64,000 nucleotides of DNA, from NCBI GenBank assembly GCA_046328995.1, contig JAXLVN010000001.1:1-64000 (forward strand), given 5' to 3'. The notes under the pieces were generated by a model. It was not told the DNA's origin, searched no databases, and was given only the letters and a program-made list of their open reading frames with translations. A program made the position numbers and the translations under genes. Shown piece by piece: positions 53,370 to 61,220 of this stretch. Within the stretch, counting starts at the first letter, position 1; each line of letters starts with the position of its first letter. This DNA comes from JADJXV01 sp046328995. Lineage in GTDB: Bacteria; Bacteroidota; Ignavibacteria; Kapaibacteriales; UBA961.

Positions 53370-54638
53370 ATGCAACATCTAACCTTCGACGATACGGTTG
53401 AGTATTCGACCGGGAAACGACCGATGATGGAGTTATTCGACTGGTCGGTATTCCTGGTCGCAATAATGCTCGTAGCTCTCGGATTAATATCAATTTACAG
53501 CGCGACCTACGACATAAAAATGAGCGTCTATTTTACTAAGCAGCTCCAATATGCTGCCGTAGGACTGACCGTAATGTTCGGCCTTGCGTTCATGCCCGAA
53601 CGCTGGCTATCGATTACCGCATTCGGTTCGTATGGTCTCTCAATCCTCCTCCTGATAGCCGTGGTCGTCATGGGGAAGACGGTCTATGGTTCCAAAAGCT
53701 GGCTATATCTTGGTCCCGTCGGCTTTCAGCCGTCGGAGCTGGCCAAAATAGGCACCCTGCTCGCACTTGCCGAATATATTTCTCGAAAGGGTGTGGACTT
53801 ACGCACGATCAGGGATATGGCTACCACCATTGGAATCGTAGCTCTGCCGATTGGGCTGATTATGCTTGAGCCGGATTTTGGTTCTGCCTCCGTATTTGCA
53901 GCGATGCTTCTTGGCGTGATGCTGTGGGCCGGGGTGGATTTATTCCTGCTTTTTGTTGTGGTCGCCGCTCCTCTTATCGTGATATCGGCATTTGTCGGCA
54001 AGGTATGGTTCTACTCGATTGCAGCAATCTGCACACTTGGCGCTGTGTTTTTCCGCCGGGGTATTGTCGTTACCGTCCTTTCCATCGGACTCTTTGTAGG
54101 GGTTGGATTCTCCTCAAACTATGTCTATGGCATACTGAAGCCCCACCAAAAGGATCGTATTCTCTCGTTTCTCGACCCGGAAACTGACCCTCGGGGCAAG
54201 GGCTATAATGTTATTCAATCGGTGATGGCAGTAGGGAGCGGGGGATTGACCGGTAAAGGATTTTTACATGGAACGCAGACGCAACTGCGTTATATTCCAA
54301 AACAATGGACCGATTTTATTTTTTGTGTGCCGACCGAGGAATTTGGTTTTGTCGGTGGCATCCTCGTCATTGGTTTGCTCGGAATTCTCATCTTTCGTGC
54401 CATATCGATTGCTTCTATAGCACATAATAAATTCTCGGCGGTCATCTGCATTGGCGTGGCTACTTTGCTCCTGTTTCATACGATGGTTAATGTCGGAATG
54501 GCGATAGGATTATTCCCGGTGATGGGAATTCCTCTCCCGTTTTTAAGTGCCGGAGGGTCGTCGCTGGTCGTTAATTTTGCATCCGTCGGGCTGCTGCTCA
54601 ATGCCTACAGGCTGCGTCAGGCGAAGCAGCGAACGTAA
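53370..54638 (+). CDS. rodA: Rod-shape peptidoglycan polymerase RodA (SEDS)
   Basis: A 422-residue inner-membrane glycosyltransferase of the SEDS family with about ten helices. It polymerises lipid II during cell elongation with a partner class B PBP. Signatures seen: Gly-Ser-Lys-Ser-Trp near 110, Gln-Pro-Ser-Glu-Leu-Ala-Lys, Glu-Pro-Asp-Phe-Gly-Ser-Ala, the Thr-Asp-Phe-Ile-Phe then Glu-Glu-Phe-Gly-Phe-Val-Gly segment and the C-terminal Gly-Ile-Pro-Leu-Pro-Phe-Leu-Ser-x-Gly-Gly-Ser. RodA is favoured over FtsW on overall sequence. No mreBCD or PBP2 gene follows, so the usual elongasome cluster is broken here. Confidence 0.93.
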   Translation: MQHLTFDDTVEYSTGKRPMMELFDWSVFLVAIMLVALGLISIYSATYDIKMSVYFTKQLQYAAVGLTVMFGLAFMPERWLSITAFGSYGLSILLLIAVVVMGKTVYGSKSWLYLGPVGFQPSELAKIGTLLALAEYISRKGVDLRTIRDMATTIGIVALPIGLIMLEPDFGSASVFAAMLLGVMLWAGVDLFLLFVVVAAPLIVISAFVGKVWFYSIAAICTLGAVFFRRGIVVTVLSIGLFVGVGFSSNYVYGILKPHQKDRILSFLDPETDPRGKGYNVIQSVMAVGSGGLTGKGFLHGTQTQLRYIPKQWTDFIFCVPTEEFGFVGGILVIGLLGILIFRAISIASIAHNKFSAVICIGVATLLLFHTMVNVGMAIGLFPVMGIPLPFLSAGGSSLVVNFASVGLLLNAYRLRQAKQRT

Positions 54639-54647
54639 CGGCAGGGC

Positions 54648-54686
54648 ATAAAAAAAGCCCGAGATTAATCTAATAACTTCGGGCTT
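54648..54686 (-). terminator. Intrinsic terminator after the biotin carrier gene
   Basis: AAGCCCGA and TCGGGCTT enclose an AT-rich loop. Read on the minus strand it is followed by a run of seven T, so it terminates the gene at 54791-55327; it may also slow readthrough from rodA. Confidence 0.8.
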
Positions 54687-54790
54687 GAGCGTCTTGGCGC
54701 GACTCTCAGGGGAGAGATTGCCGCTCAACTCTGCACAAAAATACAACTTTTTCTGAAACTGCCAACACCTTTTCTGCGCCGGCATAAAAA

Positions 54791-55327
54791 TTATTTTTCA
54801 TGTTCTTCGGGTTCGATCACACACAGCACCGCACTTTTATCAACGACACTGCCTTCCTGCACGGAAATTCCGGTAATAATACCTCCGACCGGTGATTTAA
54901 TAGAATTCTCCATTTTCATTGCTTCAAGCACAAAAAGCTGCTCGCCTTTCTTTACTTTCTGTCCGGTATGTACGCAGACGACCTTGATGAGTCCGGGCAT
55001 AGGGGCAGGAATTTTGGTGACCATCGACTTGCCGCCGAGACCCGAAAGGAGTATCTGATTGTAGCGGTTTTCTTTCTCGCTCAGCACTTCGAGAGGATAG
55101 GAATAGCCCGAGTAAGAGACTATAGGATTGCCCCGACTGTCGAGCTTGACAATCATCGTACGTTCCTGCCGGTCTTCGCCTGTGATAGTGAGCACCAGAG
55201 GATATTCCTGCTCAACCAAACACGCATACTCCCGCCCGTTAGCAAGGGCAGTATGCTCTGAAATTTCAATGGTCAGCGGCGCGTTCTGCGTGATAAAATC
55301 TCCTGTTACATAATGCTTTGCGTTCAT
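54791..55327 (-). CDS. Biotin carboxyl carrier protein
   Basis: A 178-residue protein from the ATG at 55327, preceded by GAGAAA on the minus strand; the frame is open further but would overlap the divergent gene. The C-terminal ~75 residues form a biotinyl domain with K138 in Glu-Ala-Met-Lys-Met-Glu-Asn. The Pro-Met-Pro-Gly start of this domain suggests the carrier of a propionyl/acyl-CoA or decarboxylase-type carboxylase rather than AccB of acetyl-CoA carboxylase. The N-terminal ~100 residues are the usual acyl-CoA carboxylase lead-in. No carboxylase subunits are adjacent. Confidence 0.85.
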   Translation of the reverse strand: MNAKHYVTGDFITQNAPLTIEISEHTALANGREYACLVEQEYPLVLTITGEDRQERTMIVKLDSRGNPIVSYSGYSYPLEVLSEKENRYNQILLSGLGGKSMVTKIPAPMPGLIKVVCVHTGQKVKKGEQLFVLEAMKMENSIKSPVGGIITGISVQEGSVVDKSAVLCVIEPEEHEK

Positions 55328-55430
55328 GTATTTCTCGTATATTTGAATGTACCTGATTGTATAAATTATATTTGTAAACCTACTATCGTCGTGCTTGTGC
55401 TCTGCGAGCCGAACCGGCGACCCAATTCCC

Positions 55431-55781
55431 ATGACGAGAAAAATTATCGAATCTACCCGGAAAGAACATCGCGATTTTGATAGTCGCGTCCTCGAAATTG
55501 TACAGCAAATTCCCTTCGGCAGAGTCACGACTTATGGTCATATCGCCGCCGCACTCGGCGCAAGGCGTTCATCACGCATGGTGGGCTATGCACTCAATAA
55601 TGTCAAAAACCGCGATTTTATTCCGTGCCATCGCGTGATTAATCGTAACGGCGAACTCACCGGTAAGCTCCATTTTGCTACGCCGACGCTCATGCGTGAG
55701 CTCCTCGAAGCCGAGGACGTAGAATTCATCGGCGATGCTGTCAATTTAGAGAAGCATTTGTGGGTGCCGGAAATACAGTAG
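55431..55781 (+). CDS. MGMT-family DNA-binding-domain protein
   Basis: A 116-residue protein equal to only the C-terminal half of O6-methylguanine-DNA methyltransferase, lacking the N-terminal domain. C66 lies in the intact Pro-Cys-His-Arg-Val motif, so it may still accept an alkyl group, unlike ATL proteins that carry Trp there. Ala-Ala-Ala-Leu-Gly-Ala-x-Arg-Ser-Ser then Val-Gly-Tyr-Ala-Leu form the DNA-binding helix region. I chose the ATG at 55431 over a GTG 12 codons earlier. A TATATTTG string upstream (55355-55374 area) could be its -7 box. Confidence 0.82.
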   Translation: MTRKIIESTRKEHRDFDSRVLEIVQQIPFGRVTTYGHIAAALGARRSSRMVGYALNNVKNRDFIPCHRVINRNGELTGKLHFATPTLMRELLEAEDVEFIGDAVNLEKHLWVPEIQ

Positions 55782-55786
55782 AAGAA

Positions 55787-58249
55787 TTACCGTGTGACGA
55801 CCACATTCTGCGACCACATACCTGTTCCGGAGGTAAGCGTGCAGCGATACACACCGGCAGGAAGACTTGAGATATCAATTACCTGAGAAACAATTCCCTC
55901 TATCTGTTGATCAAGTACTCTCACGCCGAGGATGGTCTCAAGCGATACGCGAGCCAGGAGACCCGATGCCGTCCCGTGGATTGTAAGCGAACCATTCGTA
56001 CATGGATTGGGAGAAATGCTCCAGGAAGTAGCATCAGTACTATTGGGAGTCTCGACACCGACCGTATTAGAGGTCGTGAAATTCCATGTATCCGACCATT
56101 GACCCCAGAGTCCGCCGATTTTAGCACGTAAGCGCCAGTAATATTTTGTGCTTATATCTAAATTGCTGACCGTCTTGAGTACAACGAGCAAGAGGGAATC
56201 CTGACGGTCGATTGTCGAAAAGTCGCTCGTCGTGGAGAGCTGAAGATGATATAATTCGGCGCCTTGAACTGTCTTCCAGATTAAATTGGTGGATACCGGT
56301 ACATTCACCGCTTCATTGCTCGGTGAGGACAGAGTGACTTTACCCGGGATTTCTGCTTCGGTGGTCAAACGTCTGCTGGCTGACCAATCGCTCCAATGGG
56401 TGCCGTCGGACGTCGCCACACGCCAATAATACTCGGTACTGTTGGCAAGAGTGCTGACGGCCTTGGACGTCGTGGTAATCGTCGAGTCATCGACAAGGAG
56501 AGTCGAGAAAATCGACGACGAACTCACCTGCAGGCGGTAATGAGTCGCACTGACGGCAGGAGCCCAGGAGAAGGTAACAGAGGTCGAGACATTGGTTGCT
56601 TTATCGGCAGGGCTGATGAGTTCGGGAGCAATTAACACAATCTGCGCCTTAAAATCTACGGAGTTCGGCGTGATGTCTTTGACAATCACGGTTGCTTTCG
56701 GCGGCAGAAAACTATAGCCCGTTTTTGTCGGAGTAACGCTATAGGTACCATTAGGTACATTTTCAATGACATAGACGCCGTTCGAACCGGTCGTCGCTGA
56801 CCGTAATCCGTCGCTGACGAGCACACCTTGAAGTGGGATGTCATTGAGGGTAATATAGCCGGTAATCGTATAGGTAGGGAAGTTATACCGCCCAACAAAC
56901 ACATCGAGTCCTCCCACACTACCGATATCCTTTATCGTGCCGCCTGGGAACGAACATGCATCGCGAAAACCTCCCGTGACATAGAGATCGCCTCTGGCGT
57001 CTGCGATAATACCGTTGCCATTATCATTGAGAGCGCCGCCTGCTCTGCGGGCCCATTGAAGTGCACCGGAATAATTATAACAGGCAATAATGACGTCGCT
57101 TTTTCCGGCACTAATCAGATCGGGTATATTACTGAGACCGAAATCTGTCTTATCGTAAAAATTACCAATGACATAGACATTACCACTCTTGTCGAGCGTG
57201 ACGCCACGACCCATATCCGCTTCCGTATTACCGACTCTCACCGCGCCTTCGGAAAAGCCGTCGATCGTGTATTTCGCCAAGAACATTCCACCAAGCTTGA
57301 GCGAATAATCGGTGCTGAAAGTCGCCGTGCCTGTATAAAAACCGGTGACAAAGATCGTACCGGTGTCATCGACGGTAATGGCATTGGGTTCATCATCCGA
57401 AGATCCGCCGGCTTTCCGGGCCCATTGCGGTACACCGTCGAGACTGTACTGTGAAACAAAACAGTCATAATTACCGGCGCTTGTCAGATCCGTAGCCGTT
57501 CCACCCGGAAAGGTAGCCGTTCCCCAGAAGAATCCCGCCATGTCGATGAATCCGTTTTTATCAAAACACAATGCCCGTGCCTCATCATAGGAGGTACCAC
57601 CGCAGCGCTTAGCCCATAAAGCTTCGCCTGTTGTCGAATATTTTGCGAGAAATATATCCGTCGCGCCGGCAGAAGTAATCGTTCCGGCTTTGGTACCCGG
57701 GAATGTAATTTTATCGGTAAATGCACCTGCTACATAATAGTTACCCTTGTCATCGACAGTGATTCCACGTCCTGCATCGTCGGTCGTGCTTCCAAAGCGC
57801 TGCACCCATTGTACACTGCCGGCGGAGCTGAGCTTGCAAAGAAAGACATCCGTACCTCCGGCAGACTTAACGGTGTCTTTGCCGAAGATGGCATTGGTCA
57901 TAAACGAACCCGTGATGACGAGTGTTCCGCCGGGTTCACAAGCGATCGAATAGCCGATATCTTCTGCCGTGCCGCCGAAATTCTTCGCCCAGAGGACCGA
58001 GCCGTCACTGCTGTATTTTGCCACAAAAATATCACTGTTGCCATTGCTTTTGAGAGTAGTGCCACCGAGAGAGATATCATTCGTAAATGTACCAACAACA
58101 TAGCTGTTACCTGTAGAGTCGAGGGCAATTGACTGGCCTGAATCATCACCGGTCGAGCCGGAAGCGGTCACCCAACGCGGGACTACCTGAGCATGGGTAA
58201 GGAGGGAAGTAAAGCATATCAATACCGAAAGGAGTAGCAGTTTTTTCAT
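55787..58249 (-). CDS. Secreted SBBP-repeat / FN3 protein with type IX sorting domain
   Basis: An 820-residue protein from the ATG at 58249, where the signal peptide begins (Lys-Lys-Leu-Leu-Leu ... Thr-His-Ala-Gln); the open frame is 39 codons longer. About eight beta-propeller SBBP repeats follow, each with a Ser-Ala-Gly-x-x-Asp-x-Phe and a Trp-Ala/Val-x-x-x-Gly-Gly core. Then come a carboxypeptidase-regulatory-like domain (about residues 465-540), two FN3-like domains with Tyr-Tyr-Trp-Arg (about 545-730), and a type IX-like C-terminal sorting domain beginning Trp-Ser-Ile-Ser-Pro-Asn-Pro. The product is extracellular or surface bound. It ends 5 bases from the MGMT-like gene (convergent). Confidence 0.88.
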   Translation of the reverse strand: MKKLLLLSVLICFTSLLTHAQVVPRWVTASGSTGDDSGQSIALDSTGNSYVVGTFTNDISLGGTTLKSNGNSDIFVAKYSSDGSVLWAKNFGGTAEDIGYSIACEPGGTLVITGSFMTNAIFGKDTVKSAGGTDVFLCKLSSAGSVQWVQRFGSTTDDAGRGITVDDKGNYYVAGAFTDKITFPGTKAGTITSAGATDIFLAKYSTTGEALWAKRCGGTSYDEARALCFDKNGFIDMAGFFWGTATFPGGTATDLTSAGNYDCFVSQYSLDGVPQWARKAGGSSDDEPNAITVDDTGTIFVTGFYTGTATFSTDYSLKLGGMFLAKYTIDGFSEGAVRVGNTEADMGRGVTLDKSGNVYVIGNFYDKTDFGLSNIPDLISAGKSDVIIACYNYSGALQWARRAGGALNDNGNGIIADARGDLYVTGGFRDACSFPGGTIKDIGSVGGLDVFVGRYNFPTYTITGYITLNDIPLQGVLVSDGLRSATTGSNGVYVIENVPNGTYSVTPTKTGYSFLPPKATVIVKDITPNSVDFKAQIVLIAPELISPADKATNVSTSVTFSWAPAVSATHYRLQVSSSSIFSTLLVDDSTITTTSKAVSTLANSTEYYWRVATSDGTHWSDWSASRRLTTEAEIPGKVTLSSPSNEAVNVPVSTNLIWKTVQGAELYHLQLSTTSDFSTIDRQDSLLLVVLKTVSNLDISTKYYWRLRAKIGGLWGQWSDTWNFTTSNTVGVETPNSTDATSWSISPNPCTNGSLTIHGTASGLLARVSLETILGVRVLDQQIEGIVSQVIDISSLPAGVYRCTLTSGTGMWSQNVVVTR

Positions 58250-58322
58250 AGTGTTAAGAGAAATAATTCTTGTAAATGATACTATAGTTGGATTGAGAGT
58301 AACCGTGTGTGGATACAGAACC

Positions 58323-59114
58323 TTACTTCCCGCTGAAATTCGGGCTTCTTTTTTCAATAAACGCATTCACGCCTTCACTATAGTCGGCAGAGTCTCCGGC
58401 GCGTTGCTGATACACCACTTCCATTGCCAGCATTTCATCAAGGGTAGCTGTCATGCCATGGTGCAGCATTTTTTTGACGAATCCATAGCTTTGGGTCGGA
58501 CCCTGTGCGTACTGCAGGGCAATTGCCATCAACGATTCCTGAAATGCTTGGGGATGATAGACATAGTTCACAAGCCCGAGCTGTAGGGCTTCGTCTGAAC
58601 CGATCGGCTTATTAAGAGTAGCAAATTCAAATGCCTTTGCATAGCCGAGCATTCGTGGGTAGAAATACGTCGCTCCGGAGTCGGGCACGAGAGCAATGCC
58701 AATGAATGCTTCGACGAGTCGTGCTGATGCACTCATAATGCGCATATCACATGCAAGGGCAAGTGAGAGACCGGCGCCTGCTGCCACGCCGTTGATACCG
58801 GCGATGACGGGCTTCGGGAGGTCACGGATGAAGCGGATAATGGGATTATACCGACGTTCAAGCGAGTCCTGAAGACTGCGTTTACCGCCACCTTTGGGCG
58901 CGTCTTTCAGGTCTTGTCCGGAGCAGAAAGCGCGACCTGCACCGGTGAGGACGACGCACCGAACGTCATCATTCGTTGCTGCTTCCGAGAAGGCAGATTG
59001 TAATTCCAGCGTCAGGTCTTCGTTGCAGGCATTGAAGACATCCGGCCGGTTCATGGTAATTGTCAAAACGCCGCGATCGAGCGTCGTCAGGAGAGTCGTG
59101 TACGTAGTATTCAT
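58323..59114 (-). CDS. Enoyl-CoA hydratase/isomerase, PaaG-like
   Basis: A 263-residue crotonase-fold enzyme. The oxyanion-hole signatures are present: Ala-Phe-Cys-Ser-Gly-Gln-Asp-Leu (about 62-69) and Gly-Val-Ala-Ala-Gly-Ala-Gly (about 110-116). Phe-Ile-Gly-Ile-Ala-Leu-Val-Pro-Asp-Ser-Gly with Asp is the pattern of PaaG (2-(1,2-epoxy-1,2-dihydrophenyl)acetyl-CoA isomerase). A general fatty-acid enoyl-CoA hydratase is the alternative. No paa cluster is nearby, so the exact substrate is open. It is cytoplasmic. Confidence 0.9.
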   Translation of the reverse strand: MNTTYTTLLTTLDRGVLTITMNRPDVFNACNEDLTLELQSAFSEAATNDDVRCVVLTGAGRAFCSGQDLKDAPKGGGKRSLQDSLERRYNPIIRFIRDLPKPVIAGINGVAAGAGLSLALACDMRIMSASARLVEAFIGIALVPDSGATYFYPRMLGYAKAFEFATLNKPIGSDEALQLGLVNYVYHPQAFQESLMAIALQYAQGPTQSYGFVKKMLHHGMTATLDEMLAMEVVYQQRAGDSADYSEGVNAFIEKRSPNFSGK

Positions 59115-59150
59115 GCGTAAGTGTTTTGAAAGTCAATAAAATAATAAGCG

Positions 59151-61205
59151 TTATTCGATTGGATTGCTTACCGTAATTTCTACGGTACGGTTATACATTC
59201 TTCCTTCAGGGATTTCATTCGGATAGATTGACCCCTGCTCGCCGAGTCCTTGAATTGTTACCTTGCCGCTCGGCACAAGATTCTTACCTACAGAGGCAGC
59301 CCTGTTTTCGGAGAGTGTTTTGTTGGACGACGTATTACCTTTTCTATCGGTCGATCCTTTAACAGCCACCCGAGACGCAGAGGTAATGTCTTCACGAATG
59401 TATTTATCTAGTATCCGTAGTTGAGATGAGTTGAGTTTGTCGGAATTATAGTCAAACATTATCAACCGGTATTTGTTCACATCAAGGTTCCCCACGCGGT
59501 TGATTTTCTTTTTTTGAATGGTAAGGAGCTCAACAGGCATTGAATTAGAAGCATATCCCGTCGAATCAACTTCATCATGAACTACAAAATTATAGTTTAT
59601 TGGTGATTCATCCTTCGGTATATTTTTATATTTCTTCTGCGTAGTAAAGTCATAATAGGCCGGAGCAGCGCCGCCGCCTGACTGATTAACGAGTGGAAGT
59701 GAGGGTTGACGGGAGGTTAATTTCCAATCTGTAATAGTCAAATCTGCATCCACACCCATGCGATAGCGGATCGTGGGAGGGTTCGACTCACGCAGCGTGT
59801 CGCGCACGACGACAGGATCGGTAATTTCCGGCATGGATGATTCAATTTCAACACGACTGTTTTCCTGATGACCATCTTCGGCATCGATGGTAGCTTTTGA
59901 GTCGAGTGTGGGTAAGTTTTGAGCTTTTATAGTGATTCGATTGTCAGCTATGCCCCAGGTCTGCGTCAGGTAGCTCTTTACTGTCTCTGCTCTTTTCTTC
60001 GATAATGTGGTATTTCCTGCTTCACCGCGTACATTACTGTTGCATCCAATAAGCGTTATTGTCGCATTCGGATAGGTCAGTAAACGCCTGCCCAGAATAT
60101 TAAGCAGATGATAATAGACCTCGAGATTCACCGTGGTGATATCATCGGTAGCTGCATTGGTGAAGAGAAACTGACGTTCAGGGACAAAGTCCGTCGTCTG
60201 ATTTTTCCTGAGATTCTTGTACCTCACGGGCAGAGCACTTTCATTTTCATCAAAAAACACATACGGCAAGAGAGGATATACCTGTTTGCTGAGGGTTTCT
60301 TCCACGGTAATCTTAGCGATATCGACCTCTGTGTTGTCGGCATTGAGCTGCTTTGCATGTACTGTAGCAAAGAGGCGGTGCTTCTTGGGCTGAAGACCTG
60401 CTTGAGAAGAGGCAACGGTAGAAGTAAATGCATAGGTCACTGCTACGCCTGCCCGCACTGCATTCATCGTCCATGTAGATTGTGCCTGACCTGCTGCGGA
60501 GAAATCGACCGGTGAACCAAATGGTAGTATATAACTGATTTCCGGGGAAATCTGCCAAGCATTCGAGAGGGAAATGTCATAATGCAATCCGGCTTCCGCT
60601 GCAAATAAAAGACCGGTCGCATTGGCGATATCACCCTCGGAACTGTTACGCTGATTCGTTTTTGTATCCGAATAGACGGCACCCGAAGGCGACAAAAGCT
60701 GCTCGTACTGTTCGTATTTCGGGGAAAGCGACAGCAGTCCATGAAACGCTACATCCACGCTAAGCGGTGTGGCTTTGAGGGGATAATACGACAGCCGTGC
60801 CGTAATATCCACCATCGAAAGGTTTGCCTTGAGGTAATGTTCGGAAAATGCATCCACGACTTTGGCTGTGCTGCCCGAACCGGATAATGCATTGCCTATG
60901 AACTCTTGATCGCGGAAAATACCGGTAAAACTCGCATATCCTCCGCGGACCTGTAATGCGAGCTGCGTCGTAAGCGGGAGCTGATATAACAGTCCGAAAT
61001 AAGGCGTAGTGCCATTGGCTTTGGTATATTGCGGGCAGCAACTGACAGTACCCGGTAAGGAGGCAAAGTCTGCAGTGTGACTGTTGAACTGTGCACCGCC
61101 AAATATTCCAAATCGGGAAGGCGATGCCTCGCTCACCGATTGCTGTGCGTTGAGTACTAGTACGCTTGAGAAGAATGTCAAAAGGACAATTAGGTTGTTT
61201 TTCAT
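59151..61205 (-). CDS. Outer-membrane protein with two OmpA-like domains
   Basis: A 684-residue exported protein. A signal peptide ends Val-Leu-Asn-Ala-Gln (about residue 21). Residues ~30-270 are a porin-like beta-barrel region. Two OmpA C-terminal-type domains follow, at ~350-460 (Ile-Thr-Leu-Ile-Gly-Cys-Asn-Ser-Asn then Arg-Ala-Glu-Thr-Val) and ~580-680 (Phe-Asp-Tyr-Asn-Ser-Asp-Lys-Leu ... Gly-Ser-Thr-Asp-Arg-Lys-Gly ... Asn-Arg-Ala), probably binding peptidoglycan. Two such domains in one chain are unusual. The gene lies 15 bases behind the giant surface-protein gene, and the pair is probably cotranscribed; this protein could anchor or export the larger one. Confidence 0.85.
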   Translation of the reverse strand: MKNNLIVLLTFFSSVLVLNAQQSVSEASPSRFGIFGGAQFNSHTADFASLPGTVSCCPQYTKANGTTPYFGLLYQLPLTTQLALQVRGGYASFTGIFRDQEFIGNALSGSGSTAKVVDAFSEHYLKANLSMVDITARLSYYPLKATPLSVDVAFHGLLSLSPKYEQYEQLLSPSGAVYSDTKTNQRNSSEGDIANATGLLFAAEAGLHYDISLSNAWQISPEISYILPFGSPVDFSAAGQAQSTWTMNAVRAGVAVTYAFTSTVASSQAGLQPKKHRLFATVHAKQLNADNTEVDIAKITVEETLSKQVYPLLPYVFFDENESALPVRYKNLRKNQTTDFVPERQFLFTNAATDDITTVNLEVYYHLLNILGRRLLTYPNATITLIGCNSNVRGEAGNTTLSKKRAETVKSYLTQTWGIADNRITIKAQNLPTLDSKATIDAEDGHQENSRVEIESSMPEITDPVVVRDTLRESNPPTIRYRMGVDADLTITDWKLTSRQPSLPLVNQSGGGAAPAYYDFTTQKKYKNIPKDESPINYNFVVHDEVDSTGYASNSMPVELLTIQKKKINRVGNLDVNKYRLIMFDYNSDKLNSSQLRILDKYIREDITSASRVAVKGSTDRKGNTSSNKTLSENRAASVGKNLVPSGKVTIQGLGEQGSIYPNEIPEGRMYNRTVEITVSNPIE

Positions 61206-61220
61206 AGGGATAAGGTTAAA

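Noticed and set aside
55328..55528. 67-codon N-terminal extension of the biotin carrier protein
   Set aside because: It overlaps the divergent MGMT-like gene, has no family similarity, and a good ATG with GAGAAA upstream exists at 55327.
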